Shown here: positions 10,601 through 20,066 of the stretch, piece after piece
Layout: every line of letters begins with the position of its first letter
How positions within the stretch are numbered: the stretch's first letter is position 1
Assembly: GCF_910596095.1 (NCBI RefSeq)
Contig: NC_056538.1
Coordinates: 33,599,922 to 33,663,921, forward strand
DNA: 64,000 nucleotides
Direction: 5' to 3'
From: Thunnus maccoyii
Lineage: Eukaryota; Chordata; Actinopteri; Scombriformes; Scombridae
Program-made: the position numbers and the translations under genes
Notes under the pieces: generated by a model
What the model was told of the DNA's origin: nothing
Databases searched by the model: none
Seen by the model: only the letters and a program-made list of their open reading frames with translations

Positions 10601-13600
10601 GGGCCCTATTTTAACGATCTAAAGTGCACAGTCTGAAGTGCATTTAGGGTGTGTCCAAATCCACTTTTGCTATTCTAATGGTGGAAAAATGGTCGATGCG
10701 CCAGGCGCATGGTTCAAAGGGGTTGTCCATAGTTTCCTAATTAATCATGGGTGTGTTTTCAGTGTAACATGCAATAAACCAATCACAGTGTCATCTCCCA
10801 TTCACTTTAACGGCCAGGTGCGCTTGCACCTTGGCGGATTGCTATTATAATGGCACATTTGCCAGAAGGGACACTTCTCTGCAGAGGAAACGGATCTGCT
10901 CGCGCTCAAAGTGAAAGCACATGATCCATAACAAGCACACTGCTGCTCCTGGACCCTCCCGTGGCCCCAGACCACCAGTTTAAGATCCTGTTCATTAATT
11001 GGTTGAGAATGTATTTTGGTTTGGTTTTTGAAAAGCTTTATTTTTTTAATTACAGCTTTGCTTTCTTTAAAATCATTTTGTTCAGGCATGGAGTAACAGG
11101 TTAAATCAGCAGGGTTTTAATTGCTGAAAGTATGGAAACCTGATCACTGTAATCTCAAAAATGTTAAAGAATATTTGTTAAATATTCAAGATCACGTAAA
11201 GAATCATTAACACAGTTATCAGGACTTGATCAGCTCTCCAAGGTTCTGATCCTGCTGCTGGCAGCAGCTAGAAGCTGTGCAGATTTATTTCCTTTGTTAG
11301 TTGAATCATTGTTTTCATCCCATTTATTTCCTCATGTCATCATGTACTGATGCAGCAGGAAAGTCGATCTGTGTTTGATCCGTTGTTATCCGTCTGTTTA
11401 AATACCTCCATGTTTTGCCACGATTTGGTCAAATAATTAAACAATTTTATCCGTCATTACTGTGATTAGTAAATTCTGATAAATATTATGATTCAACATT
11501 ATGACATGCATTTTTAAAATATATTAATAGACACAATAACAATCTTTCACATTGTAATCCTTTTATCTGTAATCTTTTGCATGTTGTGCGCTGCTGCACG
11601 TTGGTGTGTGTAACAAGCAGAGTGTATGTTGTGCACCCGCCTGTGTAGGTTCATATTACTGACTTGATAATGCTCCTTAAAATAACTGTGAGACATTGCG
11701 CCATTGACTTCAGACCAGGTTTTTGTTGGTCAATAGCACAATCGCTCTCTGCTGCCTCAACATAGCAATGAACCAACAATGCGCCTGACCACACCTTACT
11801 TTTAGACCAACAGGCCCATGGGCGCACTGATGGACGCAAGTGCATTTGCTATTTTAACAATGTGGGTGCTGGATGGGAAAATGACAATTGTGTCGGTCTT
11901 AAACTAACAAAGACACTTATGTTGCAGCTTTACGCCTGGTGTAAGATAGGGCCCAAAGTGTTTCCTGCATTAGCGTCATCTTTATAACTATTTAATAAAG
12001 TCTACAATTAAAATGAACATATTTAACTCTTTAACAGATACTACAGTTGCTGTTCCTACAGAAAACACAGGTAATTATATTTACTGAACATTATTTTTAC
12101 TTGCATTTCATCATCCGGTCAAAATTAAGTGATGTAATTAATTTTTTAAAACCAGCTACTACAACCAGACGACCTGCTGTGACTACAGGTAATAAAAGTT
12201 TTCCTGCATTCTCTTTATTTTATAACTATCTCATCAACTGTGAAATTACAATTATAATTAACATTACAGATTACACATTACATATTTACTGAACATTATC
12301 TTTACATGTATTGTCACATTGTTCATTTTTAGCAGGTATTCGTCCTCCTGTAATCAGTGTCACTGCAGGTATTATCTTTACTATCTTTACACTAAACTTA
12401 CATGTTTATCTTTCTTTATATACAATTTACAAATCATTATTGCTGAGGGTCAAGGTTAGAGGCCAAAAGTATGTGGACACGCATATAGTGCGTATAGTAC
12501 GTATAGTGATTCACACAAGTCTCAAATACATATAGCCACTACAAATTATGATTTTGATTTAAACGATGTAAAGTTGCATAATTAATACATTAGCATGGAA
12601 ACGAGTTGACAATTGATCTAACGAGGTGATATTTATAATTTCCTTCTAAAATGGAAAGAGCCCTGACTGTTCATTGTCTTTCATAAATCACACCCCCGAT
12701 CTTCTTCTGTCTTCCTCTCTTTCAGGTTTCCTCATTATTCTGGTGGTTATTCCAGTCATCTTGTTTGTGTTCGCCATCATCGCTGCTGTCCATTGTATAT
12801 GCAACCACAAGCGTCCATCTTCTGTCAGGTAAAGTTGAATGGTCGCTACATAACGGACCTGTACTGGTACATACTGTATCCAGGAAGTATTAGCAGCCAT
12901 GTGATCGAAACAAAAGCCCTCACCTTTATGTTACCAAACTTTGGTAGTTTGGTAGATACAACAGTTAAGACTACTTTAGTGTTTTATTCTCTGCAGGTCA
13001 TTTCTTATTTTGTCAGGATACAAATATGAGTCACTATTTTTCTTTATTTACTGTAAAAAAACAAAAAAACAAAAACAAAAACTGGTATGCTAAAATTTAG
13101 CATACAGCCTAATAATTTAGGAGGATATTGAAGTATAAATGTATTTACTACCACTTAATACATACACATCTGGTTAGAGTGTCCTGTATTATAGTGGCCT
13201 AACAGGTGTGCAACACCCAGTACTAGAAAACTTGAAATACTCAATATATTTAGAAGCCCGTCCTCAGGTGTACTAAGACTAACATCTCCATGATGGTTCA
13301 AGTTTCCTCTGGAAAAGTCTCAGAAACACTCAGTTCTTCAGCAGGTACACACAGACGTTTGCAGCTTGTTTCTGACTGATGTGGTAACAGATACCTTTAC
13401 TGTTAAGACACTGTACGCTGTGTCTTTCCTTTACCGCTTTTAAGGGAATAGTTCAACATTATGGGAGAGTTAGATGTTCAGATTGATACCTCTCTTGTGT
13501 CTAGAGGTGAGACACTCTGGTGGACATAAGGGGTGATATCCGGCCTCAGTGCTGACAAACATAAATAGAAACAAATAAAATCCATGACTGTCTTCCCTCT

Positions 13601-13899
13601 GTTATCCAAATCTCAGATGTGTTGCAGTGTTCTACACGTTTACACAAATAATCCTGTATTTTTCTTTTTTTCTCTCCAGCTACAGAAAATTATCAGATCT
13701 TGATAGTGAATCCTCCACGGAGTCAGAGTCTGTCGGGGTGATCATCGAAGCAGACGAGGACTGTTCTGGTGGTGGTGGTGAATCCAATATTGTGCAACGC
13801 AGATTTTCATCAGAAGATGCCAGTATAGGCTTAAATAAACAAAGTAGAGGAAGTAGAGGACGCCAACCGAAAACAAAACAAAAAGTTAGCAAGCGGTAA
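4318..13899 (+). CDS. Gene A: MANSC-Kunitz-Kunitz membrane protein (HAI-1/SPINT1-like), 11 exons
   Basis: Exons with GT/AG borders: 4318-4648, 5375-5425, 6880-7044, 8406-8576, 10145-10177, 10300-10332, 12038-12070, 12156-12188, 12336-12368, 12726-12828, 13680-13899. They total 1206 nt, i.e. 401 aa plus stop, without a frame break. All junctions are phase 1 except the last (phase 2). Protein order: signal peptide (about 1-26), MANSC (about 33-90), Kunitz 1 (130-179), Kunitz 2 (185-235), Thr/Pro stalk (about 240-294), transmembrane helix (about 296-320), cytoplasmic tail. HAI-1 family proteins are cell-surface inhibitors of trypsin-like proteases such as matriptase; by architecture this is a relative without PKD and LDLRa domains. 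Start chosen at 4318 because it opens a signal peptide and has A at -3; the frame upstream has no earlier ATG next to a signal peptide. Inhibitory activity is doubtful, since both Kunitz domains are atypical. Which stalk exons are really spliced in needs transcripts. Confidence 0.85.
4707..5205. mobile_element. Foldback element in gene A intron 1
   Basis: This stretch is absent from the same intron of gene B. It contains inverted arms of about 90 nt, 4771-4860 and 4935-5025 (for example ATTGGTTAGCTTGTAGTTCTG against its reverse complement), with a 75-nt loop. No open frame of note. Confidence 0.65.
5375..5425 (+). CDS. Gene A exon 2: short linker
   Basis: A 51-nt phase 1-1 exon between TTCCACAG and GTAAGT encodes a 17-residue tyrosine- and acid-rich linker (DQRYYLMTDEYGLADET) between MANSC and Kunitz 1. 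The same exon is kept in gene B with three substitutions and equal length, which supports it being a real exon. Confidence 0.75.
6880..7044 (+). CDS. Gene A exon 3: Kunitz domain 1 (atypical)
   Basis: A 165-nt phase 1-1 exon, typical for Kunitz domains. Six canonical cysteines are present with the FFYN block of the family. Oddities in BPTI numbering: an extra cysteine at 11 (NCSSC), Gln rather than Arg/Lys at P1 (15), and one residue fewer between C30 and C38 (CESFHAGC). Two possible sequons (NCS, NRT). The fold is likely kept; classical trypsin inhibition is not expected from the P1 residue. Confidence 0.85.
7213..7545. mobile_element. Foldback repeat 1 in gene A intron 3
   Basis: Arms 7213-7325 and 7437-7545 are inverted copies (TTGGTCACGTTAGTTTGTTT against AAACAAACTAACGTGACCAA). 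Related copies occur at 22,091-22,240 in gene B (partial) and 34,250-34,480; part of the adjoining sequence recurs at 40,890-41,010. It is a dispersed family. Confidence 0.6.
7795..8150. mobile_element. Foldback repeat 2 in gene A intron 3
   Basis: Arms of about 125 nt, 7795-7925 and 8020-8150, are inverted relative to each other (for example ATATCAAAGATGATGATGTTG against CAATATCATCATCTTTGAT). Both are absent in gene B, whose intron 3 is about 1 kb shorter. Confidence 0.6.
8406..8576 (+). CDS. Gene A exon 4: Kunitz domain 2 lacking the C14-C38 pair
   Basis: A 171-nt phase 1-1 exon. Alignment to BPTI is gapless: C5, C30, C51 and C55 are kept (CYRPMQYGAG, SQSC, EEECENLC), with FFYN at 21-24. 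The positions of C14 and C38 are Gly and Tyr, so the disulfide that braces the inhibitory loop is gone. P1 is Ser, and N17-I-S is a sequon inside the loop. The donor is GTAAGT. Confidence 0.85.
8577..10144 (+). other. Intron 4 of gene A
   Basis: AT-rich intron between Kunitz 2 and the stalk. It aligns along its length with 22,583-24,166 of gene B. No coding signal, tRNA or strong repeat end seen. Confidence 0.6.
10145..12368 (+). CDS. Gene A stalk exons (five 33-nt exons)
   Basis: Five exons of exactly 33 nt, each phase 1-1 with AG/GT borders: 10145-10177 (ATTTSRPAVTT), 10300-10332 (GISPPVTSVTA), 12038-12070 (DTTVAVPTENT), 12156-12188 (ATTTRRPAVTT), 12336-12368 (GIRPPVISVTA). Each adds 11 Thr/Pro/Ser-rich residues, an O-glycosylation-prone stalk between the Kunitz domains and the membrane. 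Symmetric phase lets any be gained or skipped without a frame shift. The entry spans introns and the inserted element at 10602-11953. Confidence 0.7.
10566..10592 (+). pseudogene. Degenerate stalk exon of gene A
   Basis: GTCGACCTGCTGTGAATACAG followed by GTAATC resembles the end of the repeated 33-nt stalk exon and its donor. The start is truncated and the upstream AG acceptor is gone (TTAAAACC), so it should not splice. Confidence 0.5.
10602..11953. mobile_element. 1.35-kb TIR DNA element inside the gene A stalk-exon array
   Basis: The ends are inverted (GGCCCTAT... and ...ATAGGGCC) and are flanked by a CAAAG direct repeat at 10597-10601 and 11954-11958. No transposase frame is visible, so it is non-autonomous. 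It sits a few bases after a degenerate stalk exon (about 10568-10591). The interior has GCGCC-type short palindromes. A 5-bp target duplication does not by itself name a superfamily. Confidence 0.7.
12726..12828 (+). CDS. Gene A transmembrane exon
   Basis: The exon enters in phase 1 after CTTTCAG and leaves in phase 2 at GTAAAG. It encodes a run of about 24 hydrophobic residues (FLIILVVIPVILFVFAIIAA) followed by a Cys/His/Lys/Arg stop-transfer stretch (CNHKR), giving a type I topology with the C terminus in the cytosol. Confidence 0.85.
13680..13899 (+). CDS. Gene A last coding exon: acidic-serine cytoplasmic tail
   Basis: After TCTCTCCAG the frame continues in phase 2 with an acidic serine cluster (DLDSESSTESES, a casein-kinase-2-like context), a Gly run, and a basic C terminus ending at TAA 13897-13899. 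The codons after 13888 lie in a repeat inserted between AGTTA copies, so the end of the tail is transposon-derived. Gene B has lost the equivalent coding sequence. Confidence 0.75.
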
Positions 13900-14325
13900 C
13901 CTCCGGGGCTGAAAAATGACGCTAACGCGGAAGTGCCAAAAACTGCAGTTCCTTGAATGGCCACTTGAGGCTCCAAAAGTGAGTCAATCCCCATAGACCC
14001 CCATGTTAAAATGCCCAACTTTACAGCAGAAATAAACATGTTTACAGCCTGGTACAAAAAACGGTTTTGGTCTCTGTAGCTAATTTCTCCTTTCATGACA
14101 ACTGTACGGGGGGTGAATTTTTTTATAACTCACCCATTTAAATATCATTAAGCTGTAAAGTTCTGCATAATGAAGGACATGGCTGCTTTGAGTGACAGGT
14201 CCGCCAGCCGCTAGGTGGCTTGTTTCAGCCATTCGGCCCGCCTCTTTGAGCTTTAAAACCGCTCTTCAAAAACCAATTAGTGACGTCACGGTGACCATGT
14301 CCATATTTTTTTTAAAGTCTATGAT
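13889..14325. mobile_element. 437-bp repeat inserted in the last exon of gene A
   Basis: It is flanked by AGTTA at 13884-13888 and 14326-14330. Gene B has the empty site (AAATAGTTATATCGCC near 26485), which fixes the borders. The body has the look of a dispersed teleost repeat and shows no coding potential. Confidence 0.7.
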
Positions 14326-15121
14326 AGTTATATCGCCTTAACAAGAACAAAATGGAGAGATGTCTAGGAATTTGTTTCAATTGGGCAGGTTGTAATTGTT
14401 CTTTCATGTAAGCTAGTATTGGCCGTGCTTCATGCTATTTGGAGATGTCTAGAGCGGAAACAGCTGATCAGTCATGTGAGTTAAACGTTTGCTAGGTCAT
14501 TATTTATCCAACAAATGCGTTTCCATTACCCATTTTGCGCATAAACTCTTTTTCGACATTTCCAAAGTCCACCTCAAGCTAGTGTAAAAGTTTTTTGCGA
14601 AACTGAGGAAGTTTTTCCGAATTTTGACGTTTCTGTTAAGCATTTTTAATGCGATACTTTACTTACTCAGTGGAAACACGGCTTGTATGTGTGTTCATGG
14701 TGTTTTTACTCCTGCTCTGTTCGATATCACTGCTTGTTCGTTACTGATTTAGACTATATCAATTAAAACATCAATCAATAGTCTATTTCTAATTTTGATT
14801 GTTTTGGTCGTCATTTGACATAATATAATCCTGTATTTTAAGTTAATTTCCTTCAGGAAGTTTCTTGTTTTATGATGAATATTTTTTCACAAGGTTCTGT
14901 TTGCTTTTCAAACTGCAATTGTGTTTATTGAACCATATTAACTGTTTATTTTATTTCATTATTCTCCATTTAAAGCTTTGTTTGTGGATATTTGATCATT
15001 GTAATTTATTGAATTGTGACAAGGTGCCAGTTTCTTGATTGTAAATCCTTATAGTGAACATGTTGATAACATTTATTATGTTCATTTTAAAAAATTTTGA
15101 ACCTCAAATGGTTGTTTTGGA

Positions 15122-15127
15122 AATAAA
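15122..15127 (+). terminator. Poly(A) signal of gene A
   Basis: A canonical AATAAA about 1.2 kb after the stop, in sequence shared with gene B (27287-27292). The homologous 3' UTR lies between the stop and this site, interrupted by the 13889-14325 insertion. Confidence 0.55.
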
Positions 15128-16580
15128 TATGATTCTGTAAGTGAAAACAGTATTCTGTATCAGTTCCAACATCATGCAATTCACCTTCAAGCCACCAGAG
15201 GGCCACAAATCATTACATATGATCATGTTTCGCCGTCTCCTGGAGTTAGAGCTCTTCTACAGTTTGGATCCACATGAAACTCTCCTGGTTGAATCAGCAG
15301 AGCAAAAGATGAACAACTGTGTTAGAAAATATCTGATTCTTTGCTACAAAGTCAAAGCTACAAGCCTGTGGACAGAAAAAAAGGGTATGAGTTAACTACA
15401 ACTCCCAAGGTGCATTTCAGCAAGAAACACCAATCACAGAGCTAGAAATGTTAACAGAAATGTAGAAATAAACATGTATTAAATGTAGAAAGACTGTCTT
15501 TTACAGCACTTTTACCTTTACTTTTACTCCATCAATGCCTTCATTTCATTACATGTACAGTTGTTACTGTAAAAGTCAAAAAAATCTGCCACTTTACTTT
15601 TACTTAAGTGTTTATGTATTACAAGGATTGCACTTTGTTACAGAGTAAAAATGAATGAAAAAGTATGAAAAAAAAAATACATGTAGAATTAAATGTGGAG
15701 CTAAGTAAATAAATGTGGAAACACATTTATCATTAAATGAAACACAAACAAATGCATGTATTCAATATGGTTATGGCAACATTTACATTTATCTATTTTT
15801 AATCTGCAGTTCCTTACATTTACAGTATATATAAATCCCCCCCCCCTTCCCGCCATGTCCCTTTTGGGCCACCATACCGATGGCTTTTTCAACTTTTGCA
15901 ACTTTTCTTTTATGATTTTATGATTTCATAAATTCACTTCTGCAGGATGTAAAGTTCTTAAACAGACTCTAACTCTTTCTGCGAACATTTAACGTAATTC
16001 AGTATTAATTTTAGCTCCATGTAAAAGTGAATAAACCTGATGTTTCCCAGATGATGCTCGTCTGTCTAAATCACGCAGTGTACACTTTTTTATAACTGCT
16101 GATTCATTAAAGAGTTCTACTGAAGTGAAACATGACACCGAATTTATCAGAAGACATCAGTAATACATAAAAAGTCTGTTTTGTCAGGTAATAAACATTA
16201 TCAGTGTTTGATAACCAATAATGACACACTGCCATAGTTTATGGTTAGGGGTTCAGACTAGGCTTCCTCTGTCGTCTTTTGCCGTTAATATTTTACTGTA
16301 TTTTGATGTGCTTTTTAAACAGTAATGATGTTTGATGACGTGACAACGCTGTGGTTAAAGTCTGGTTAGGTTTAGGCACAAAAACCACTTGGTTAGGTTT
16401 AGGGAAACATCATGGTTTGGGTTAAAATGATTACTTGAACGTCAAGGGACAGTGTATTTTCAGAGGACTTTTGTTTTTGGGATGATGGCCCATCGGACCA
16501 ATGGCATGGCACTGTCTAAGATCCTGGCACGAATTCTGCTGGAAGAATATAATACAATATTTTATGACTCCAAAATTGAA
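15128..16580. other. Post-gene A spacer shared with unit B
   Basis: 15,141-15,480 matches 27,306-27,640, and 15,960-16,550 matches 28,980-29,400. The 85-codon open frame at 15,141 is part of a dispersed repeat (a related piece lies near 53,000). Unit A lacks the counterpart of 28,214-28,960. A teleost-type GGTTAGGTTTAGG repeat lies at 16,355-16,460. Confidence 0.5.
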
Positions 16581-16589
16581 ATTTATTCA

Positions 16590-16860
16590 GCAGGCTTTCC
16601 AGGGACAGGATGAATGTTGGAGGCAGTGTGGTTAAAAAAAGGGCAGACCATTTTCATGTATTTTGGGCCCCCTAATTCATTCATATTGGCAAGAAACCGC
16701 TAAAGCAATAAGGAACAATTTTAGGATAGAAGTTGATGCTCTTTTGTCGCTTTATACCTGACAAAGTCCCGGACAAACTCACAGCTCAGCATGAATCTCT
16801 ATAAAATACTTTTGGTTGCGAGCAGAAAGACATCAGATGGAACACATCATCAAACACACT
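16590..16860 (+). pseudogene. LINE ORF2 C-terminal relic
   Basis: Translation gives a CWRQCG zinc-knuckle-like start, then a PLIHSYWQETAKAI segment and an LLVASRK-like segment. This order (CxxC, then a CP-I-x-FW-like block, then LLxAARK) is typical of the end of L1-type ORF2 proteins. Stops after CWRQCG and later show it is dead. Confidence 0.5.
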
Positions 16861-17675
16861 GTTACACTGTACAGCAAAAGCAATGGAAAGTTGGAAAAAT
16901 GTTGAAACTTAGTACAATTTTCAAAAGGCATTGTAATGATACTCTATGGTAGCTATATCAAAGGCAGACACTAGTGGGAAGAGACAATCACGCATGCCAA
17001 ATTTTGGTGACTGGACCACCTTCTGTTCCCAAGACATGCATTTTTGTTAAATTTCATGAGCATTTCAAAAGGCATTTTAATGGTCCTCTATAGTAGCTTA
17101 AAGGCATTATGAGAGTCCAGGTGACATGGGTCTAACCAGTGGCACGCAAAACGGTCAGGGTCGAAAGTTTAAATATTTTTATGCCACTGAGGATGAAATT
17201 CACCTGAAGAGATGCTGTAAAACTGATGAAGTGGTTTGATGGACCAGGAAGCTGTTGGAATATAATCGTTGCTGGAATTCAACTTTAATACGACTCTTCC
17301 TGCCAGATTACAAGGAGAAAAGAGATGCAGCTCAGCACAAAGTGCAAATTGTCGGAGAAAAAGGGACAACTTCTTTTTTTACTCAATGCTTGCAAAGACC
17401 ATGTCCACACGAAGTCTGCTAAATTCATCTTCTCTCCGTTTTGTTCCTCCGTCCAGACTTAAACGGTGTTTTTCTCCCCTGAAAACAGCTTTTCCAAAGT
17501 GTGTGAGTGTGTAAATGAGGAAACACCAGCTTGGTGTTGTAGTGTGTATGGGAAAAATGAAAAATGAAGCCCCAGATACGTGGTTTGAACATGTATCATA
17601 ACTGTGACACACCGTCATACTAATTGTGAGTATTTTTAAGGTGTGGTTCAGATTTACCTCTGCAGGATGTAAGAT
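16861..17675. other. Spacer in unit A, no gene seen
   Basis: Contains moderately repetitive sequence and short open frames only. Nothing here aligns to the coding relic found in units 0 and B. Confidence 0.4.
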
Positions 17676-17764
17676 CAATTCTGGTGGGACTCGATCCCAC
17701 AACATTTGAATGCCTCCTCTTGTTAACTAGAAGTCCAACGCGCTGTCCGTTGCGCCACAGAGCC
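17676..17764 (-). pseudogene. Decayed tRNA-Arg(UCU), unit A
   Basis: Same 89-nt length and intron as the unit B copy, with substitutions at functional places. T54 of the T loop (B box) is A, the acceptor stem has a C-A mismatch at 3-70 and a second G-T pair at 1-72, and the variable region is altered. Anticodon TCT is intact. Poor promoter and stem make it a likely pseudogene. Confidence 0.7.
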
Positions 17765-18224
17765 TCCTGGTATCTGGTGTATTGAGCGACAGTGTGTGTC
17801 CTGATTTTATTGAGACTTTTGGTGAAAAGCAGTTCATATTTGGGTGTTTTATACTAAATATTGGTCGTATCCAGTTGGTACGTACTGTGTTGCGCTCACC
17901 ATCATCACATCAAGTTGCGAGACAATGATGCTACAAAGCTCAATAGACCTCAGCCTTTCTCACTCGTTGCTGTGGAAACGCTTGAGACTACGACAGACTA
18001 CCGAAAGATACAAACATAAACTGGGCACTAGTCCTTAAATTGAAAACAAGTCCTCCAAATAAAACTCTAGATCTGTGGTTTGATCATGTGACTCCAGAAC
18101 GACGCATAGGAGCGTTTTCTAATCTGGCGCCACTATCGACAGTAATCAGCAGGACGACATAATCTGTCTGTGCTTTGTAAAACCTTTAAACACATCACTG
18201 TTAAACAATAATGATGTTTTATGG

Positions 18225-18340
18225 TGTGACATCGCTGTGGTTCAGGTCTGGTTAGGTTTAGGGAAAGATGATGGTTTGAGTTAAAATGATCACTTAGTTA
18301 AAATTAGAGAAAAGTGGTGGGTTAAAGTTACTACTTCCTT
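18225..18340. repeat. GGTTAGGTTTAGG dispersed repeat family
   Basis: The phrase GGTTAGGTTTAGGGAAA plus GGTTTGGGTTAAAATGAT (or GGTTTGAG) occurs at 16,355-16,460, here, at 29,139-29,235 and at 32,088-32,200. Part is explained by the unit duplication; the copies at 16.36 and 18.23 kb lie in different places within unit A, so the family is also dispersed. Confidence 0.7.
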
Positions 18341-19735
18341 AAAGTTAGGGCCACCTTCATCGTCATGGCAACAATAATACATCTTCGCATCGGTTTCATA
18401 TGGAATTGTATATTTCTAAAATTTGCCTCACTTTCAGTTAGTCACACAAGTGTTTACAACAGCGATTCCAGAAAATCAGATATCTGCTGATTATTCAGTC
18501 GTCACATATCAAACTCACAGTTTACACTAGTAGACTTAAAACTTGAACTACAGGTACAGTCACATTCTTTGAGCATGCAAGTGAGCATTTGGCTCATCAT
18601 TACTCACCTGGCATGTTATCAAAATTGGATGATGTCATCAAGAGGAATTATAAGAGCACTGCTTGGCCACATTTCCTCTTTCACTTCTCATGAAGTGATC
18701 AACTTGTTGAGAAGTGAAAGTGAGAAGTTTCTAGCACATGCAGATGGCACATTTGCTACATGTATAGTCCGCATGGTCACAAATTTTGGGCTGTGTGCAG
18801 ACGTCTGCAGAGGGGTCATGCTACATGGATGCGGAAAGCATGAATTGACCTTAAGTATGAAGTCACTGCTAGAAACTGGGTAATTTAGCATGAAGACTGG
18901 AAACAGGTGTAAACAGCTGGCCTGGCTCCGTCGAAAAATTGCAACCCCTCAGAGAAATAGTCCAGCTAATGACCTCCCGTAAAAAGGCAAATTTTCATGT
19001 TTACAGATTACTGAAACCACTAAAAATAGGAGAATTTGAGAGGTGATTTAGAGGTCTGGACCCAGGATTATTTAGGCCAAAACAAAAGAAGAGAGAGAGA
19101 AGGTGTGTTTTTAAATGTAAAGCCACTGTAGACATAGTGTTGGAAACTTCTTTCATTGAATGAGTATTCAAATACAAGCTAGTCGACCTTTATGGGAATG
19201 CTGATGTAACACTGCAGGAGTTTAATCAAGATCCTAGTGGTGGGACATGAGCACCGCAACCCTCTGCCTTTGGACCCTATTCCACCCAATGTTCCAACAA
19301 ATACCCCTCCCTCGTCGCTTGTCATCCCTTTTCGCCAGATTGTGTCCCACGTGTAGGAAAAGGAGCGCACCTAAACTTCCCTGGCCTAGTGGGTTGGTCA
19401 AATTGCTGTGATTGGCTGGACGGCCATTCATTAATCTAACATGACCAATAGGTTTTAATGGCTGAGGAACTTCATGTATGGGGAACTCAGTTTCGTTTCA
19501 TCTACTTCAGGAAAAAGTAGTGAGATGGAATCATGTTTCTGTGGCCACACCTCTAACATCTGAGGCTGCCTGGGTTGGAGTTATTAAACAGGAATGTGTG
19601 CTGATAGAGGTGTGTGGGTAGGGCCAGGTAACTTTAAAAAGTAAGTGTTTTCTATCTGTCCTGGTACAATTCATCAGGATCAACGTGCCACAACTGCTTA
19701 CAGTTTCCTCTGAGGTGAAGATTTTTGGAAGGAAC

Positions 19736-20066
19736 ATGAACCAGCAGCGTTTGTTTGAGCTCTGGTTCTGTCTGCTGTCCATGTGTTTCCAGGTCTGGCT
19801 CGGTCAGGCCCAGGTCCCCGAGCCAGCACAGTGCCTCATCTCCGGGATCAACAACCTGACCCGGCCTCCGGTGGAGGGTGAGGATGAGGGGAAGTGCTGG
19901 AGGGATTGCGATGCAGAGCCCAACTGCCACATGGCATTGATAGTCATACCACTCCATGACAAAAAGCAGTGCCTGCTGGTCAACTGTCTGAACCAGGCCA
20001 GATACTCGTACACCCGACATCCCAGCACAGAGATCAGGGTTTACCCCAAGAGCACCATTGACGACG
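19736..20066 (+). CDS. Gene B exon 1: signal peptide and MANSC domain
   Basis: Same length as gene A exon 1 (331 nt) and the same six mature cysteines. Differences from A are H5R, V16M, L19Q, V35I, Y39N, M46V, D48G, D63N, R74H and T88A; the last removes the second sequon. Most changes are non-synonymous and lie outside the cysteine core. Start chosen by homology and signal peptide. Confidence 0.85.

Larger units (their letters stand above)
2867..18379. repeat. Tandem unit A (about 15.5 kb)
   Basis: The block starting CATCTTCGCATYGG at 2867 recurs at 18380. Matching landmarks with their offsets are exon 1 (15,418), exon 3 (14,996), exon 4 (14,006) and the poly(A) signal (12,165). The shrinking offset shows that A carries more inserted DNA than B. 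The unit ends with a tRNA-Arg relic. Confidence 0.8.

Noticed and set aside
15141..15395. 85-codon frame after the poly(A) signal, also at 27306-27563
   Set aside because: Part of the repeated 3' flank and related to a fragment near 53,000; no domain, and no splice logic.
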